Source: CAZQSL01 sp964595945
GTDB lineage: Bacteria; UBP15; UBA6099; JAJRTR01
Length of the DNA: 32,356 nt
NCBI GenBank assembly: GCA_964595945.1
Contig: CAZQSL010000026.1
Span: 1 to 32,356 of the forward strand
Direction: 5' to 3'
The notes under the pieces are model-generated. The model saw only the letters and a program-made list of their open reading frames with translations. It was not told where the DNA came from and did no database searches. Shown here piece by piece: positions 7,672 through 15,972 of this stretch (positions within the stretch are counted from its first letter, which is position 1; the number at the start of each line of letters is the position of its first letter). The position numbers and the translations under genes were made by a program.

Positions 7672-7694
7672 TTCAAAATTCGAAAGAATTTGAA
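7672..7694 (+). promoter_or_regulatory. Leader hairpin with GAAA loop before the IrrE-like gene
   Basis: TTCAAAATTC (7672-7681) pairs with GAATTTGAA (7686-7694), one base bulged, around a GAAA tetraloop. It ends 18 bases before the ATG at 7713 and could stabilise the mRNA or serve as a binding site. Confidence 0.4.
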
Positions 7695-7712
7695 AGAAAT
7701 CCGCGTGGTGGA

Positions 7713-8336
7713 ATGAAACAGAAACAGGAAAAAATACAGGGCGAAGCCAAGTGGTCCGCCAATGACAGAAGGCTTGCACTCGGCCTGCTGGCGGCAGACC
7801 CGCTGTTCAGACGCATCCCCATCGAAGACATTCGTCCCCTGCTGGACTCTTCACTTGCCTTCGGCGCGGAAAAGGCCGAACAGACCCGCATCGCCTATCG
7901 CACCAATGATCCGTTGAAAATCGCACGTTTGCTCGGTGTAAAAGTGATTTTCGACATCACCAGACCGGTGCGCCCCAACGCTTTTACCCCGCTCGCTTCC
8001 TATTCGCAGACGCCTCCGTCGATCACTGTCTATGAAAACACGGTCCGTCATGTGAAAGAGCGCCTCCAGGTGAAGTCCACCCTGAGCGCGGGGTTTCTCG
8101 CAAGTCTTACACAAATGTGTGTCGCCCATGAAATCTACCACCACATTGAATACATGGGCCACGAATACCTCAACCTCGCATACAAGGTGCCGGTATTCTC
8201 ATTTGCGGGACTCACCATAGAGAAAAGTCTCGGCGCACTGTCCGAAATTGCAGCCAACGCGTTTGCCACCCGACTGATGGGCCTGCCCACGCTACCATGC
8301 GTCGTGCACGACTTCGTCAAAGCAACGGCTGACTGA
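7713..8336 (+). CDS. ImmA/IrrE-like zinc metallopeptidase
   Basis: 207 residues with no signal peptide or membrane segment, so cytoplasmic. VAHEIYHHIE holds a HExxH zinc motif (His139, Glu140, His143), and SEIAANAFATRLMGLP (177-192) offers the downstream Glu and helix typical of the ImmA/IrrE (DUF955-type) family. Members cleave or switch a repressor in response to damage, phage or stress. No partner repressor gene is adjacent; the next gene, 16 bases on, is an M23 endopeptidase, so the pair is probably co-transcribed. The substrate cannot be told from sequence. The N-terminal 130 residues match nothing I recognise. Confidence 0.8.
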   Translation: MKQKQEKIQGEAKWSANDRRLALGLLAADPLFRRIPIEDIRPLLDSSLAFGAEKAEQTRIAYRTNDPLKIARLLGVKVIFDITRPVRPNAFTPLASYSQTPPSITVYENTVRHVKERLQVKSTLSAGFLASLTQMCVAHEIYHHIEYMGHEYLNLAYKVPVFSFAGLTIEKSLGALSEIAANAFATRLMGLPTLPCVVHDFVKATAD

Positions 8337-8352
8337 CAAAAATTAGGAGGGG

Positions 8353-9309
8353 GTGTCCACATTGTCTGGAAACACTTGCAGCAATGACAACTCTTCGGCA
8401 TTCAGCGCAGTCCTGATGCCAAAAACCGGCCGGCATTTCTACAACATTGTCATCACCCACAAATTCATCTACTGGCTTTGCCTGATCGTTGCCGTAGTCG
8501 TCGTGTCCAACATCTTTTTTGTATCCAACTACATGAAGATGAAACACAGTGTCGCCGTCACCGAAACAGGCAAAGACAAGGCCACGGCGGCAACCAGCGA
8601 AGTCAAGGACGAAGTGAACAAACTCAAGGAAGAAACCGCCGGCATCAAGCAGGACCTCGACGCGATCAGGGAAACAAATCTCAGAATCCAGAAAAAGACC
8701 GGCATCAAGGTCGAACCCGGCAACCTCCCCGGCAGGATGACATACACACATCCGCCCTCACGCGCGCTCTCTTCCGAAGTCGACCTCCTGCGCGAGCAGC
8801 TCCGCGTCTACCGCGCAGAAGTCGAAGCCCGCAAACAGGCCTCTCGCAATACGGAAAAAAAGATCAACAATCTCGTCGCCGGCTACAACTCGGTACCTGC
8901 GGTAGCTCCCGTCTCGAAAGTCGATATCTCTTCTCCCTTTGGCTATAGGATACATCCCGTGCGCGGTGGCCGCGAATTTCACAGCGGCATCGACCTTCGC
9001 GCCCCCTCCGGCACTCCCATCTACGCCACCGCCGACGGCGTTGTGAAATACACCGGGTGGCGCAACGGCTATGGCCTCACCGTCATGATCGAACATGCCA
9101 GCGGATTTGAAACTCTCTATGCACACAACAGCCGCAACCGCGTCCGCGAAGGCCAGCGCGTCACGCGCGGCCAGTGGATTGCCGACATCGGCACGACAGG
9201 CACGACCACCGGCGCGCATGTCCATTACGAAGTCCGCTACAAAAACCGCCTGCTCAATCCGCAACGCTATCTCAATGTCTCATTCGACAGCTACAAATAT
9301 ATGTTCTGA
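8353..9309 (+). CDS. M23 family (LytM-type) peptidoglycan endopeptidase
   Basis: 318 residues. A single membrane helix at about 36-58 anchors it in the inner membrane; 75-115 and 140-175 look coiled-coil; the M23 domain runs from about 195 to 305. Zinc ligands are visible: HSGID (His210, Asp214) and HVHYEV (His289, His291), with LYAHNS (His258) in place. Such proteins cut cross-links in peptidoglycan or activate amidases during growth and division. Start is uncertain: GTG 8353 lies only 2 bases after AGGAGG (8345-8350), while TTG 8362 has an 11-base spacer. It follows the IrrE-like gene closely and ends before a strong terminator. Confidence 0.93.
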   Translation: MSTLSGNTCSNDNSSAFSAVLMPKTGRHFYNIVITHKFIYWLCLIVAVVVVSNIFFVSNYMKMKHSVAVTETGKDKATAATSEVKDEVNKLKEETAGIKQDLDAIRETNLRIQKKTGIKVEPGNLPGRMTYTHPPSRALSSEVDLLREQLRVYRAEVEARKQASRNTEKKINNLVAGYNSVPAVAPVSKVDISSPFGYRIHPVRGGREFHSGIDLRAPSGTPIYATADGVVKYTGWRNGYGLTVMIEHASGFETLYAHNSRNRVREGQRVTRGQWIADIGTTGTTTGAHVHYEVRYKNRLLNPQRYLNVSFDSYKYMF

Positions 9310-9336
9310 TTTCACGAAATTATGTAAAATCACAGA

Positions 9337-9362
9337 GGCGGGGCCAGCACCCCGCCTTTTTT
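9337..9362 (+). terminator. Intrinsic terminator after the M23 gene
   Basis: GGCGGGG (9337-9343) and CCCCGCC (9350-9356) pair around CCAGCA, followed by six T. It sits just 20 bases before the sialidase-like gene, which therefore needs read-through or a promoter inside the M23 gene. Confidence 0.9.
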
Positions 9363-9382
9363 GCATCATACGAGGTGACGCC

Positions 9383-10447
9383 ATGAAACAATATTTCGCC
9401 AGACTCGCGAAATACGCCGCGGCCATTCCAGCGGCACTCATCATAGCCACGACTGCCGCGCACGCCGGCATCACTCGCGAAGACCTCTTCGCGCCCGATC
9501 CCGCTCGACCCGCCAATCATGCTTCCACCATCACCCTGACGCCCAACGGCGACCTGCTCGCCTGCTGGTTCGGCGGCTCTAAAGAAGGCCTTCCCGACGT
9601 GGCTGTCTGGTGCAGCCGGAAAACGCCCGCCGCTGCGTCCTGGGCGCCAGCATACAAACTCATCGACGACCCCGCCCGCGCCGAAGGCAACGCTCTGCTC
9701 TTCACCGACTCGAAGGGTACGGTCTGGCTGTTCTTTGTCCGCAAATTCGCCGAGCAGTGGAACGCCTGGTCGCAGTCAAAAGTCTTCATGGTCAAATCCT
9801 CCGACAGCGGGTTCACATGGTCGCCGGAAACGGAGATCACTCACGAACCCGGCTACATGATCAGAAACAACCTCACGGAACTGCCCGATGGGCGTCTCGC
9901 GCTGCCATTCTATATCGAAGGCAAGGTCGACCAGTCGCTTTTCTGGCTCAGCGGCGACGGATTCGCCACTCACGAAGAATACCGCGTGCCGGTATCCTCC
10001 CCCGGCAATTTCCAGCCGGCATTTGTATTCACAGGCGGCAGCCGGGTCCTGATGTATGCCCGCAACACCGTGATCGGCAGCAAAATATGGTACTCGGATT
10101 CCGATGATCTCGGCAAAAACTGGACGCCGCCCGCCCGCTCGAAATTTCCCAACCCCGCGAGCGGCATCGACGCCATAGCGCTCAAAAGCGGCGCCATTGT
10201 CCTCGCCTACAACCACAGCCCCCTCAACCGCTCGCCACTCAGTGTCGCCATATCGACCGACGGCGGCTCGACATGGCTGCCCCGCAAGGACATCGAAACC
10301 GCTAAGATGGAATACTCCTACCCATTCCTGTATCAGTCACCGGACGGAGTGATCCATCTCATCTATACCGCCGATGACCGCCGCACCATCCGCCATGTCA
10401 CCATGACCGAAGACTGGCTGAAATCATTCGGTGGTGATCCCAGGTGA
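9383..10447 (+). CDS. Secreted sialidase-like six-bladed propeller protein
   Basis: 354 residues starting at ATG 9383 (GAGGTG upstream); the reading frame is open further upstream but a clear signal peptide starts here and ends AAHA. Asp-box motifs mark propeller blades: SSDSGFTW, SDSDDLGKNW and STDGGSTW. The blade sequence LLACWFGGSKEG with AVWCSRK, and the RNNLTELPDGRLALPFY region, fit the BNR/exo-alpha-sialidase superfamily. The true substrate may be another glycan, since many members are not sialidases; I see no sialic acid genes nearby. It acts outside the cytoplasm. Confidence 0.8.
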   Translation: MKQYFARLAKYAAAIPAALIIATTAAHAGITREDLFAPDPARPANHASTITLTPNGDLLACWFGGSKEGLPDVAVWCSRKTPAAASWAPAYKLIDDPARAEGNALLFTDSKGTVWLFFVRKFAEQWNAWSQSKVFMVKSSDSGFTWSPETEITHEPGYMIRNNLTELPDGRLALPFYIEGKVDQSLFWLSGDGFATHEEYRVPVSSPGNFQPAFVFTGGSRVLMYARNTVIGSKIWYSDSDDLGKNWTPPARSKFPNPASGIDAIALKSGAIVLAYNHSPLNRSPLSVAISTDGGSTWLPRKDIETAKMEYSYPFLYQSPDGVIHLIYTADDRRTIRHVTMTEDWLKSFGGDPR

Positions 10448-10530
10448 TCCGGGTGACATTTTGCGGCAAATATCAGGGGATCGCTCGATGAAATGACCAT
10501 CCGAAGCGATAAACAGCGAGAGGTACTTGA

Positions 10531-11526
10531 ATGGATGAAGTGAACAGGCTGCTTGAACTGATAGCCGAAGTGCAGACCGGGATATGCGGGCATCTTCGTG
10601 CGGCTTTCGAGTCGCATGACAGCGATCAGCTATCGGCTGTGGCCCGGGAGGGTGATGACGATACGATTTTCGAGATCGACCGTGTCACGGAAGACTATCT
10701 TGTCGAAAAATTCGAACGTGTGATCGCTCCGGAATTCGATGTCGTGCTCAAGGCGGAGGGATTGCCGGCTGAGGGCAGGAGATTCGGAACCGGGAGAGGA
10801 GACCCGCGGTATACGATCCTGATGGACCCGCTCGACGGGACGCGGGGATTGATGTATGGAAAGCGTAGCGCATGGGTATTGTCCGGGATCGCCGCCGGGT
10901 GCGGTGATGGGCTGACTTTGCGCGATATCGGCGCTGCCGTGATGACGGAGGTCCCGCCGCCGAAACAGTCAGTTGCCGATCAGCTTTCGGCTGTTGCCGG
11001 GCGTGGGGCGAGTGGTTTGAGGATCGATCTCTCTGACGGGTCGCGCCGGACGTTTGTGCCGAGGCCGACTGGGGCTGACAGTCTCAAATATGGATTTGCC
11101 ACGTTCGTGCGTTTTTTTCCCGGCACAAAGAGGTGGATAACCGAAATCGAAGACAGGTTTGTCGAAGCTCTCAAGAACGGTGGCGCAGAGACGTTTTATT
11201 TCGAAGACCAGTATATTTCGAGTGGCGGGCAGCTTGCCGAACTGATCATGGGGCGTGATCGTTTTGTGTGTGATCTCAGGGGAATCGTAGCGCCGCTTGT
11301 CGTCGCGGCAGGTGGCGACGCCCCGCTGTGCGCGCATCCATACGATGTCTGTACTGAGCTGATAGCGCGCGAGTGCGGTGTGATAGTGACAGACCAGTGT
11401 GGGGGCCGGCTTGAGGCGCCGCTCGACACGATGACCGATGTGCCGTGGATAGGATATGGCAATCAGAAGCTCAGGCAGTTGCTCGAAGAGCCGCTGATGG
11501 CGGCGGTCAGGGCAGTTGCCGGATGA
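10531..11526 (+). CDS. Inositol monophosphatase family protein
   Basis: 331 residues with the metal-binding MDPLDGTRGLMYGKRSAW motif (DPxDGT) at about 98-115 and an upstream acidic EIDRVTEDYL segment, both typical of the lithium-sensitive Mg-dependent phosphatase fold. The C-terminal half (CAHPYDVCTELIARECG) carries the family's second acidic site in a divergent form. Substrate could be an inositol phosphate, 3'-phosphoadenosine phosphate or a sugar phosphate; sequence alone does not say. Codons end in G much more than in most neighbours, like cydAB. Its TGA abuts the stop of the convergent signal peptidase gene. Confidence 0.75.
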   Translation: MDEVNRLLELIAEVQTGICGHLRAAFESHDSDQLSAVAREGDDDTIFEIDRVTEDYLVEKFERVIAPEFDVVLKAEGLPAEGRRFGTGRGDPRYTILMDPLDGTRGLMYGKRSAWVLSGIAAGCGDGLTLRDIGAAVMTEVPPPKQSVADQLSAVAGRGASGLRIDLSDGSRRTFVPRPTGADSLKYGFATFVRFFPGTKRWITEIEDRFVEALKNGGAETFYFEDQYISSGGQLAELIMGRDRFVCDLRGIVAPLVVAAGGDAPLCAHPYDVCTELIARECGVIVTDQCGGRLEAPLDTMTDVPWIGYGNQKLRQLLEEPLMAAVRAVAG

Positions 11527-12084
11527 TCATCTGACGACGCCGGCGCGCTGTATGGGCCAAAATCTGAATACTGCCTTGGCGAGTATGTTTCGTTTTGGCA
11601 GGAAATCCCACATGCGGCTGTCGAGGCTGTTGGGGCGGTTGTCTCCCATGACGAACACGTTGCCGGGCGGCACGAGCGTTGTGGGGAAATCATCGTTGCT
11701 GTGATTGATGACGTACGGGTCGCTGAGTTTTTTGCCGTTGACGAATACGATGCCGTTGTGGATGCTCACCGTGTCGCCCTCGACGGCTATGACACGTTTG
11801 ACAAAAGGTATGGTCGATCCCGAGAGCTGCACGGCTTTTTCGGGTGGTTTGAATGCGACGATGTCCCCCTGTTTCGGATCGGCGAAACGATATATGAACC
11901 TGTTGCCGAACACGCGGTCGTGAGGGATGATCGTGGGATTCATCGAACCGGTGGTAATGACATAAGACTGCACAACTGTCGCCTTGAGCACGAGCGCGAC
12001 GACAAATGCCATCACTATGGTTTTCGCCCATTCGAGCAATTCGTTTTTCGGGACGGACCCTTTATTATGCCGTCGCTTTATCAT
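11527..12084 (-). CDS. lepB: Signal peptidase I, second copy
   Basis: Membrane serine protease that removes signal peptides. 185 residues from ATG 12084, chosen because GGAG lies 6 bases upstream; ATG 12096 is an alternative. One N-terminal membrane helix is followed by TTGSMNPTI with the nucleophile Ser47, and FVKRVIAVEGD with the general base Lys96. VFVMGDNRPNSLDSR is the conserved box E. The gene starts 19 bases after the first lepB and is clearly a tandem duplicate, lacking the other copy's long N-terminal tail. Its stop abuts the stop of the convergent phosphatase gene. Confidence 0.93.
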   Translation of the reverse strand: MIKRRHNKGSVPKNELLEWAKTIVMAFVVALVLKATVVQSYVITTGSMNPTIIPHDRVFGNRFIYRFADPKQGDIVAFKPPEKAVQLSGSTIPFVKRVIAVEGDTVSIHNGIVFVNGKKLSDPYVINHSNDDFPTTLVPPGNVFVMGDNRPNSLDSRMWDFLPKRNILAKAVFRFWPIQRAGVVR

Positions 12085-12103
12085 TGTAAGCTCCATGAGT
12101 GAA

Positions 12104-12769
12104 TTATCGAAGAGCGCCCATGCGGTTCGGGGGCCAGAATCTGAAAAACGCGCGCGCCTGTATGCTTTCGACCGGGAGAAATTCCCACCGGCGGCTGTCG
12201 AGGCTGTTGTTGCGGTTATCACCCATGACAAACACTTTGCCTGCCGGCACGACCACTTTGTCGAAATCATCCATCGGCGGCTCTTTTTCGTAGGGTTCGT
12301 CGAGTGGCTTGCCATTGAGAAATACTATGCCATCGGAGATGTACAGCGAGTCGCCCTCGACGGCGATCACCCGTTTCAGAAATGAAGTGCCTTTTTTCAT
12401 ATTGGCCATCCACAGCGCCTTGTCGGGCGGCACGAACGCTATGATGTCGCCGGGCCGGGGCTTCTGGAAATGATATATGAACCTGTTGCCGAACACCCTG
12501 TCGCGCGGCATTATCGTCGGTTCCATCGAGCCGGTCGGTATCACGTATGCCTGGATCACGACTGCCTTGAGCACAAGGGCAAGCACGAGTGCCGCGCCGA
12601 TGGATTTTGCCCAGTCTAACACCTCTCGCATGACTGCGTCGGTCTTGCCGGGCCGTTTCGGCGTGCCTGCCGCGGCATCTGTAGTGGCGCCGGCTGTTTC
12701 TTCCGTGAGGGGGGCCGGGGGATGGGCTCCGGTCTCCTCTGCCGGGTTGTTGTTTTCGCTTTCTGTCAT
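12104..12769 (-). CDS. lepB: Signal peptidase I, first copy
   Basis: 221 residues from ATG 12769 (AGG 5 bases upstream; GTG 12775 is an alternative). The first 42 residues form a Pro/Ala/Thr/Glu-rich cytoplasmic tail, followed by one membrane helix, PTGSMEPTI (Ser81) and FLKRVIAVEGD (Lys132). VFVMGDNRNNSLDSR is intact. It shares long blocks with the next gene (for example RVFGNRFIY), so the two arose by local duplication. Two copies might split substrates or respond to secretion load; nothing in sequence decides. Confidence 0.94.
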   Translation of the reverse strand: MTESENNNPAEETGAHPPAPLTEETAGATTDAAAGTPKRPGKTDAVMREVLDWAKSIGAALVLALVLKAVVIQAYVIPTGSMEPTIMPRDRVFGNRFIYHFQKPRPGDIIAFVPPDKALWMANMKKGTSFLKRVIAVEGDSLYISDGIVFLNGKPLDEPYEKEPPMDDFDKVVVPAGKVFVMGDNRNNSLDSRRWEFLPVESIQARAFFRFWPPNRMGALR

Positions 12770-13011
12770 GTTCACCTGCTTGATTTGACACTTGTCTCGG
12801 CAAAATGTTTCACTGTCACTCGACCGGGCTTAGTCCCGTCATTGAATAAACCCGGATCCGTCAATAGAAAGTGCGCTATTGTCGAATCCGGCAGTCGCGA
12901 TAAGGGCGAACTGCTGTGTTGCCGGTGCATTTTTTTGTTTGCGTATGACGAATACTGCTCACTGCAAAAATGCCCCTTGCGCCTTGCATTTCATCCCTTC
13001 TTGCGACAGCA

Positions 13012-13040
13012 ATCCCGAATTCTAATGACGAATTCGGGAT
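13012..13040. promoter_or_regulatory. Perfect 11-bp inverted repeat
   Basis: ATCCCGAATTC (13012-13022) and GAATTCGGGAT (13030-13040) are exact reverse complements separated by TAATGAC. No T-tract follows on either strand, so an operator or an RNA hairpin is likelier than a terminator. Confidence 0.5.
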
Positions 13041-13420
13041 AAACTGGCCCGGCAATCGCTCAATGCCTGCCCGGCGCCGTAGCGTCAGGGGCAACATCAT
13101 GTAATCATATCTCTGCCGGGTTGTCCTGCGTCTCTATTGTCGAACGATCCACCATTTCCACAATCTGCCGTGGGGGCCGGGATGATCGTATGTTTGGTTA
13201 TTATAATCATTTTTACATGTTATTCCACAAAGGCCCGATAGCGGAGTATGCATAATGGCGTGCTCCAGGCGCGATTGTAGAGAAATAACTCGATTATCGC
13301 TTATATGCAGCGTGGTGACACTCCGGTAGCAACTCCTCGATAACAGACAGCCTATATTGTCCGAGCGCAAATTGGTATGAACCCGAATTTTGCTATAGAC
13401 ATTTGGGATAATGAAAAACC

Positions 13421-13449
13421 TTGACACTTTTCAGCTTAACACATAACAT
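13421..13449 (+). promoter_or_regulatory. Sigma-70 promoter of unknown target
   Basis: Perfect TTGACA (13421-13426), 17-base spacer, TAACAT (13444-13449). A transcript would begin near 13456 and meet the hairpin at 13467-13499 almost at once. Confidence 0.45.
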
Positions 13450-13466
13450 TGAATAATATACGATCG

Positions 13467-13502
13467 CTCCGCAGTGAGACTGGCTGTTTCTCTGCGGGGT
13501 TT
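13467..13502 (+). terminator. Terminator-like or attenuator hairpin
   Basis: CTCCGCAG (13467-13474) pairs with CTGCGGGG (13492-13499); after a T-T mismatch GAGA pairs with TTTC-side bases. TTTGTG follows. With the promoter just upstream it could terminate a very short RNA or attenuate transcription toward the flagellin gene. Confidence 0.4.
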
Positions 13503-13683
13503 GTGTATAGACTGAAGCATGTATCTTGAAATCCTGAAAGCCGATGCACCAAAGCATCAGCTTCGTATAGGACACCATTACCAATATAAGGGCACCATAT
13601 CCGCTCACCGCTCCAACGCGCATAATAAATTTAATATACAAGCGCTGAGAAATTGCCATGAAAGGAGGGTTGGGACAGAAAGC

Positions 13684-13697
13684 GGGCACAGGATTGC
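13684..13697 (+). promoter_or_regulatory. Possible sigma-54 promoter for flagellin
   Basis: GG (13684-13685), ten bases, GC (13696-13697), with TTGC at the -12 side. The -24 side is not the ideal TGGCAC. A start about 12 bases downstream would fall at the base of the hairpin 13710-13736. Motif evidence only. Confidence 0.25.
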
Positions 13698-13709
13698 CTG
13701 TATGTAACG

Positions 13710-13736
13710 CATGTCTCTAAATGGCTTTGAGACATG
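13710..13736 (+). promoter_or_regulatory. Flagellin leader hairpin
   Basis: CATGTCTC (13710-13717) and GAGACATG (13729-13736) are exact reverse complements around an 11-base loop. It ends 25 bases before the flagellin ATG and just before the GGGAGGAAG ribosome site. It could protect the mRNA 5' end or bind a regulator. Confidence 0.5.
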
Positions 13737-13761
13737 ACGATTACCAGGGAGGAAGTAAACC

Positions 13762-14634
13762 ATGTCACTAACAAGAATCTATACGAACGCGGAATCTTCG
13801 ATGGCTTTGTCTGCCATTCAGAAGATATCCCAATCACTAAGCAGGGCGACAGCACATATCAGCAGCGGCAGCAGGCTGATGAGCGCTGCCGACGACCCGT
13901 CTTCGATCAGTCTTTTCTACACGAAAAAAGCAGAACTCAGCGGTATTCGCGTGGGCATTTCCAACATGCAGACAGCAATGTCGCTGCTCAACACCGCCGA
14001 CACTCACATGGGCAATGTCATGGACAGCCTTATCTCGGCACGTGATCTCGCCGTGCGGGTGTCCAACAGCGCGACCCTCGACGCGAGTACTGTCGCCGCC
14101 CTCAACGCGCAATACCAGAGCATCAAGGTATCTATCGGAAGCGTGAAATATCAGCAGTTCAACAGCATTAACCTATTCAACACCACGACCACCCCCGCAC
14201 TTGCCGGAGCCACGGGCCTCACAATTCAGACTGGCCCCTCCGCAACCGACACAATGGTGGTCAAACTCTCCAACACAATAATAACCGCCGCAAACGCATG
14301 CACATCGCTCGCGGGAGCGGGCTGGGCTCAGACAGCCATCACCGACGCCACCACCGCGCTGACTGCCCTCGGGGAAATTGACGCGGTCATCTCCGCATGG
14401 TCAGGCCAGATCGCGAGCCTCGGCGGTCAGATGCATCTCGTCAACATGAAACTCGACGAAATGCAGTCGCGCGAAATCATCACGACAAATGTCATATCAC
14501 AGGTCGGCGACACGGACATGGCCGCCGAAATCACAGAGTACACGCGGCTCAAGATACTGGCGGAAAGCGCGACCGCAATACTCGCTCAGGCCAATATCAT
14601 GCCACAGGCCATCATCCAGAAGCTGCTCGGCTGA
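13762..14634 (+). CDS. fliC: Flagellin
   Basis: 290 residues with a strong GGGAGGAAG ribosome site. N- and C-terminal D0/D1 helices are typical: SLSRATAHISSGSRLMSAADDPSSIS near the start and DTDMAAEITEYTRLKILAESATAILAQANIMPQAIIQKLLG-type end (residues about 250-290, key AILAQANIMPQ). The central part is short and Thr/Ala-rich, so the surface domains D2/D3 are largely missing. It would be exported by the flagellar type III system and polymerise into the filament. No other flagellar gene lies in the window; own leader and terminator suggest it is transcribed alone. Confidence 0.94.
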   Translation: MSLTRIYTNAESSMALSAIQKISQSLSRATAHISSGSRLMSAADDPSSISLFYTKKAELSGIRVGISNMQTAMSLLNTADTHMGNVMDSLISARDLAVRVSNSATLDASTVAALNAQYQSIKVSIGSVKYQQFNSINLFNTTTTPALAGATGLTIQTGPSATDTMVVKLSNTIITAANACTSLAGAGWAQTAITDATTALTALGEIDAVISAWSGQIASLGGQMHLVNMKLDEMQSREIITTNVISQVGDTDMAAEITEYTRLKILAESATAILAQANIMPQAIIQKLLG

Positions 14635-14670
14635 TCCGCGGCATCAACACGCATCATCACTCAAATCATC

Positions 14671-14697
14671 AAGCCCTCCCTCCATGGGGGGCTTTTT
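14671..14697 (+). terminator. Intrinsic terminator after flagellin
   Basis: AAGCCCTCC (14671-14679) pairs with GGGGGGCTT (14686-14694, one G-T pair) around CTCCAT, followed by TTTATT. Confidence 0.85.
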
Positions 14698-14775
14698 ATT
14701 TCCATCCCGCTTTTTATTTCACTGCCGTGCGTGTTAATCTATGAAATATACATCGGACAGGGGACGGATACTGAT

Positions 14776-15972
14776 ATGGACACAAACAGCACCAACACCA
14801 ACAACGGGCAATTCACCAGGCCCTACGATCATGCGGCCTGCGTCGAATGCGGAGACTGTCTCGCCAATTGCCCCGTCATCAGCCTTCCCCGCGCGATTGC
14901 CATCCGCGAAATCAGAAAAATCCGTTCCGGCGCAACCTCCCGCATCGTATCCACAGCCTGCCAGAGCTGCTTCACATGCTCCGTGAGGTGTCCCGTCTCC
15001 GCCAATCCCGCGTCACTTTTCATATCTTCATTCAACGATGTCATTGCCACAAAAGGACTTCCTGCCCACGCCTCATATTTCCAGCCGCACGCAGAGATCA
15101 ACTTCCGCTCATACGTCTACGACAGGATGCCTGCCGCAGAGCGAGCCATCGTCGAATCATGGAAAAATGACACACCCTGCGAAGAAATCGCATATCCCGG
15201 CTGCAATATGTGTCTGACTCCATACCTCACGGAAGCGTGGTTCATGCGCGGACTCGACATTCGCGGCGGATTCGATCTCTGCTGCGGAGAAGTCTACTAC
15301 CGCACCGGCATGTTCGTCCGGCTACGCGACTGTGCCAGCCGTCTCAATGATTTCACCGGGCGGCTCGGCGTCAGGAAAATGATGATCCTCTGCAACGCCG
15401 GATACAACATAATGACCAACGTGCTGCCACAGTACGGATTTCGCACCGACATCGAGATAACTTCCTATCTGCCGTGGCTCTGGGACCGCCTGCAGGCCGG
15501 TGACATCCAGACCCGACCCATTCATCTGTCCGTCACCATACAGGACTCATGCCACTCGAAGCTCATCGGAGACGAATATGCCGAACTGCCTCGCAAAATA
15601 CTGACGCATCTCGGCGTGCGCATCGTCGAAATGCCACACAACCGCGACTGCAACCTCTGTTGCGGCATCGGTGGCGGGTTCGCTCCAGAAAGCGGATATC
15701 ACCCGGCGGCGATCGCCGCGTCAACCCTGCGCGTCACGACCGAAGCCGCCACGCGCCAGGCGGATGCCATTGTCACCTACTGCTCGGGATGCCTTCAGAG
15801 TCTGTCAGCCGGCATGGCCGTCTTTCCATCGCTCAAACCCGTCTACCACATCATTCAGGTCATACAGCGGGCTACAGGCGAAAAACCACGTCTCAACCTC
15901 AACCGCTCCCGCGGCGCAATGATGCTCAAGGGCATCGCGAGACACCAGATACCAATGATGTTCCAGCCTTAG
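14776..15972 (+). CDS. HdrD/GlpC-like iron-sulfur oxidoreductase subunit
   Basis: 398 residues from ATG 14776; the frame opens at GTG 14731 but the first 15 codons look like leader. Two 4Fe-4S ferredoxin motifs are present: Cys22/25/28/32 and Cys62/65/68/72. Two CCG domains follow: Cys143, Cys169-170, Cys206 (its last Cys replaced by Gly) and a complete one at Cys259, Cys295-296, Cys336, Cys339. This is the layout of heterodisulfide reductase subunit D and related subunits of glycolate, glycerol-3-phosphate and lactate dehydrogenases. It has no membrane segment and no flavin or cytochrome partner gene beside it, so its electron donor is unknown. The TAG stop lies inside a direct repeat that flanks a palindromic element. 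Confidence 0.85.
   Translation: MDTNSTNTNNGQFTRPYDHAACVECGDCLANCPVISLPRAIAIREIRKIRSGATSRIVSTACQSCFTCSVRCPVSANPASLFISSFNDVIATKGLPAHASYFQPHAEINFRSYVYDRMPAAERAIVESWKNDTPCEEIAYPGCNMCLTPYLTEAWFMRGLDIRGGFDLCCGEVYYRTGMFVRLRDCASRLNDFTGRLGVRKMMILCNAGYNIMTNVLPQYGFRTDIEITSYLPWLWDRLQAGDIQTRPIHLSVTIQDSCHSKLIGDEYAELPRKILTHLGVRIVEMPHNRDCNLCCGIGGGFAPESGYHPAAIAASTLRVTTEAATRQADAIVTYCSGCLQSLSAGMAVFPSLKPVYHIIQVIQRATGEKPRLNLNRSRGAMMLKGIARHQIPMMFQP

Larger units (their letters stand above)
12770..13761. other. Long intergenic region between lepB and flagellin (992 bp)
   Basis: No open frame here looks like a gene by codon use, ribosome site or family resemblance. It holds an 11-bp perfect inverted repeat (13012-13040), a promoter-like site (13421-13449), a terminator-like hairpin (13467-13502), a possible sigma-54 site (13684-13697) and the flagellin leader hairpin (13710-13736). 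I see no tRNA or known structured RNA. Confidence 0.5.

Noticed and set aside
9095..9382. N-terminal extension of the sialidase-like gene
   Set aside because: It overlaps the M23 gene and a terminator, and a clear signal peptide begins at 9383.
13130..13420. A tRNA or other known structured RNA in the long gap
   Set aside because: No T-arm consensus, acceptor pairing or CCA-like end could be found by eye.
12722..13707. Several 60-110 codon frames in the lepB-flagellin gap
   Set aside because: Codon use, lack of ribosome sites and Cys/Arg/His-rich composition point to chance frames.
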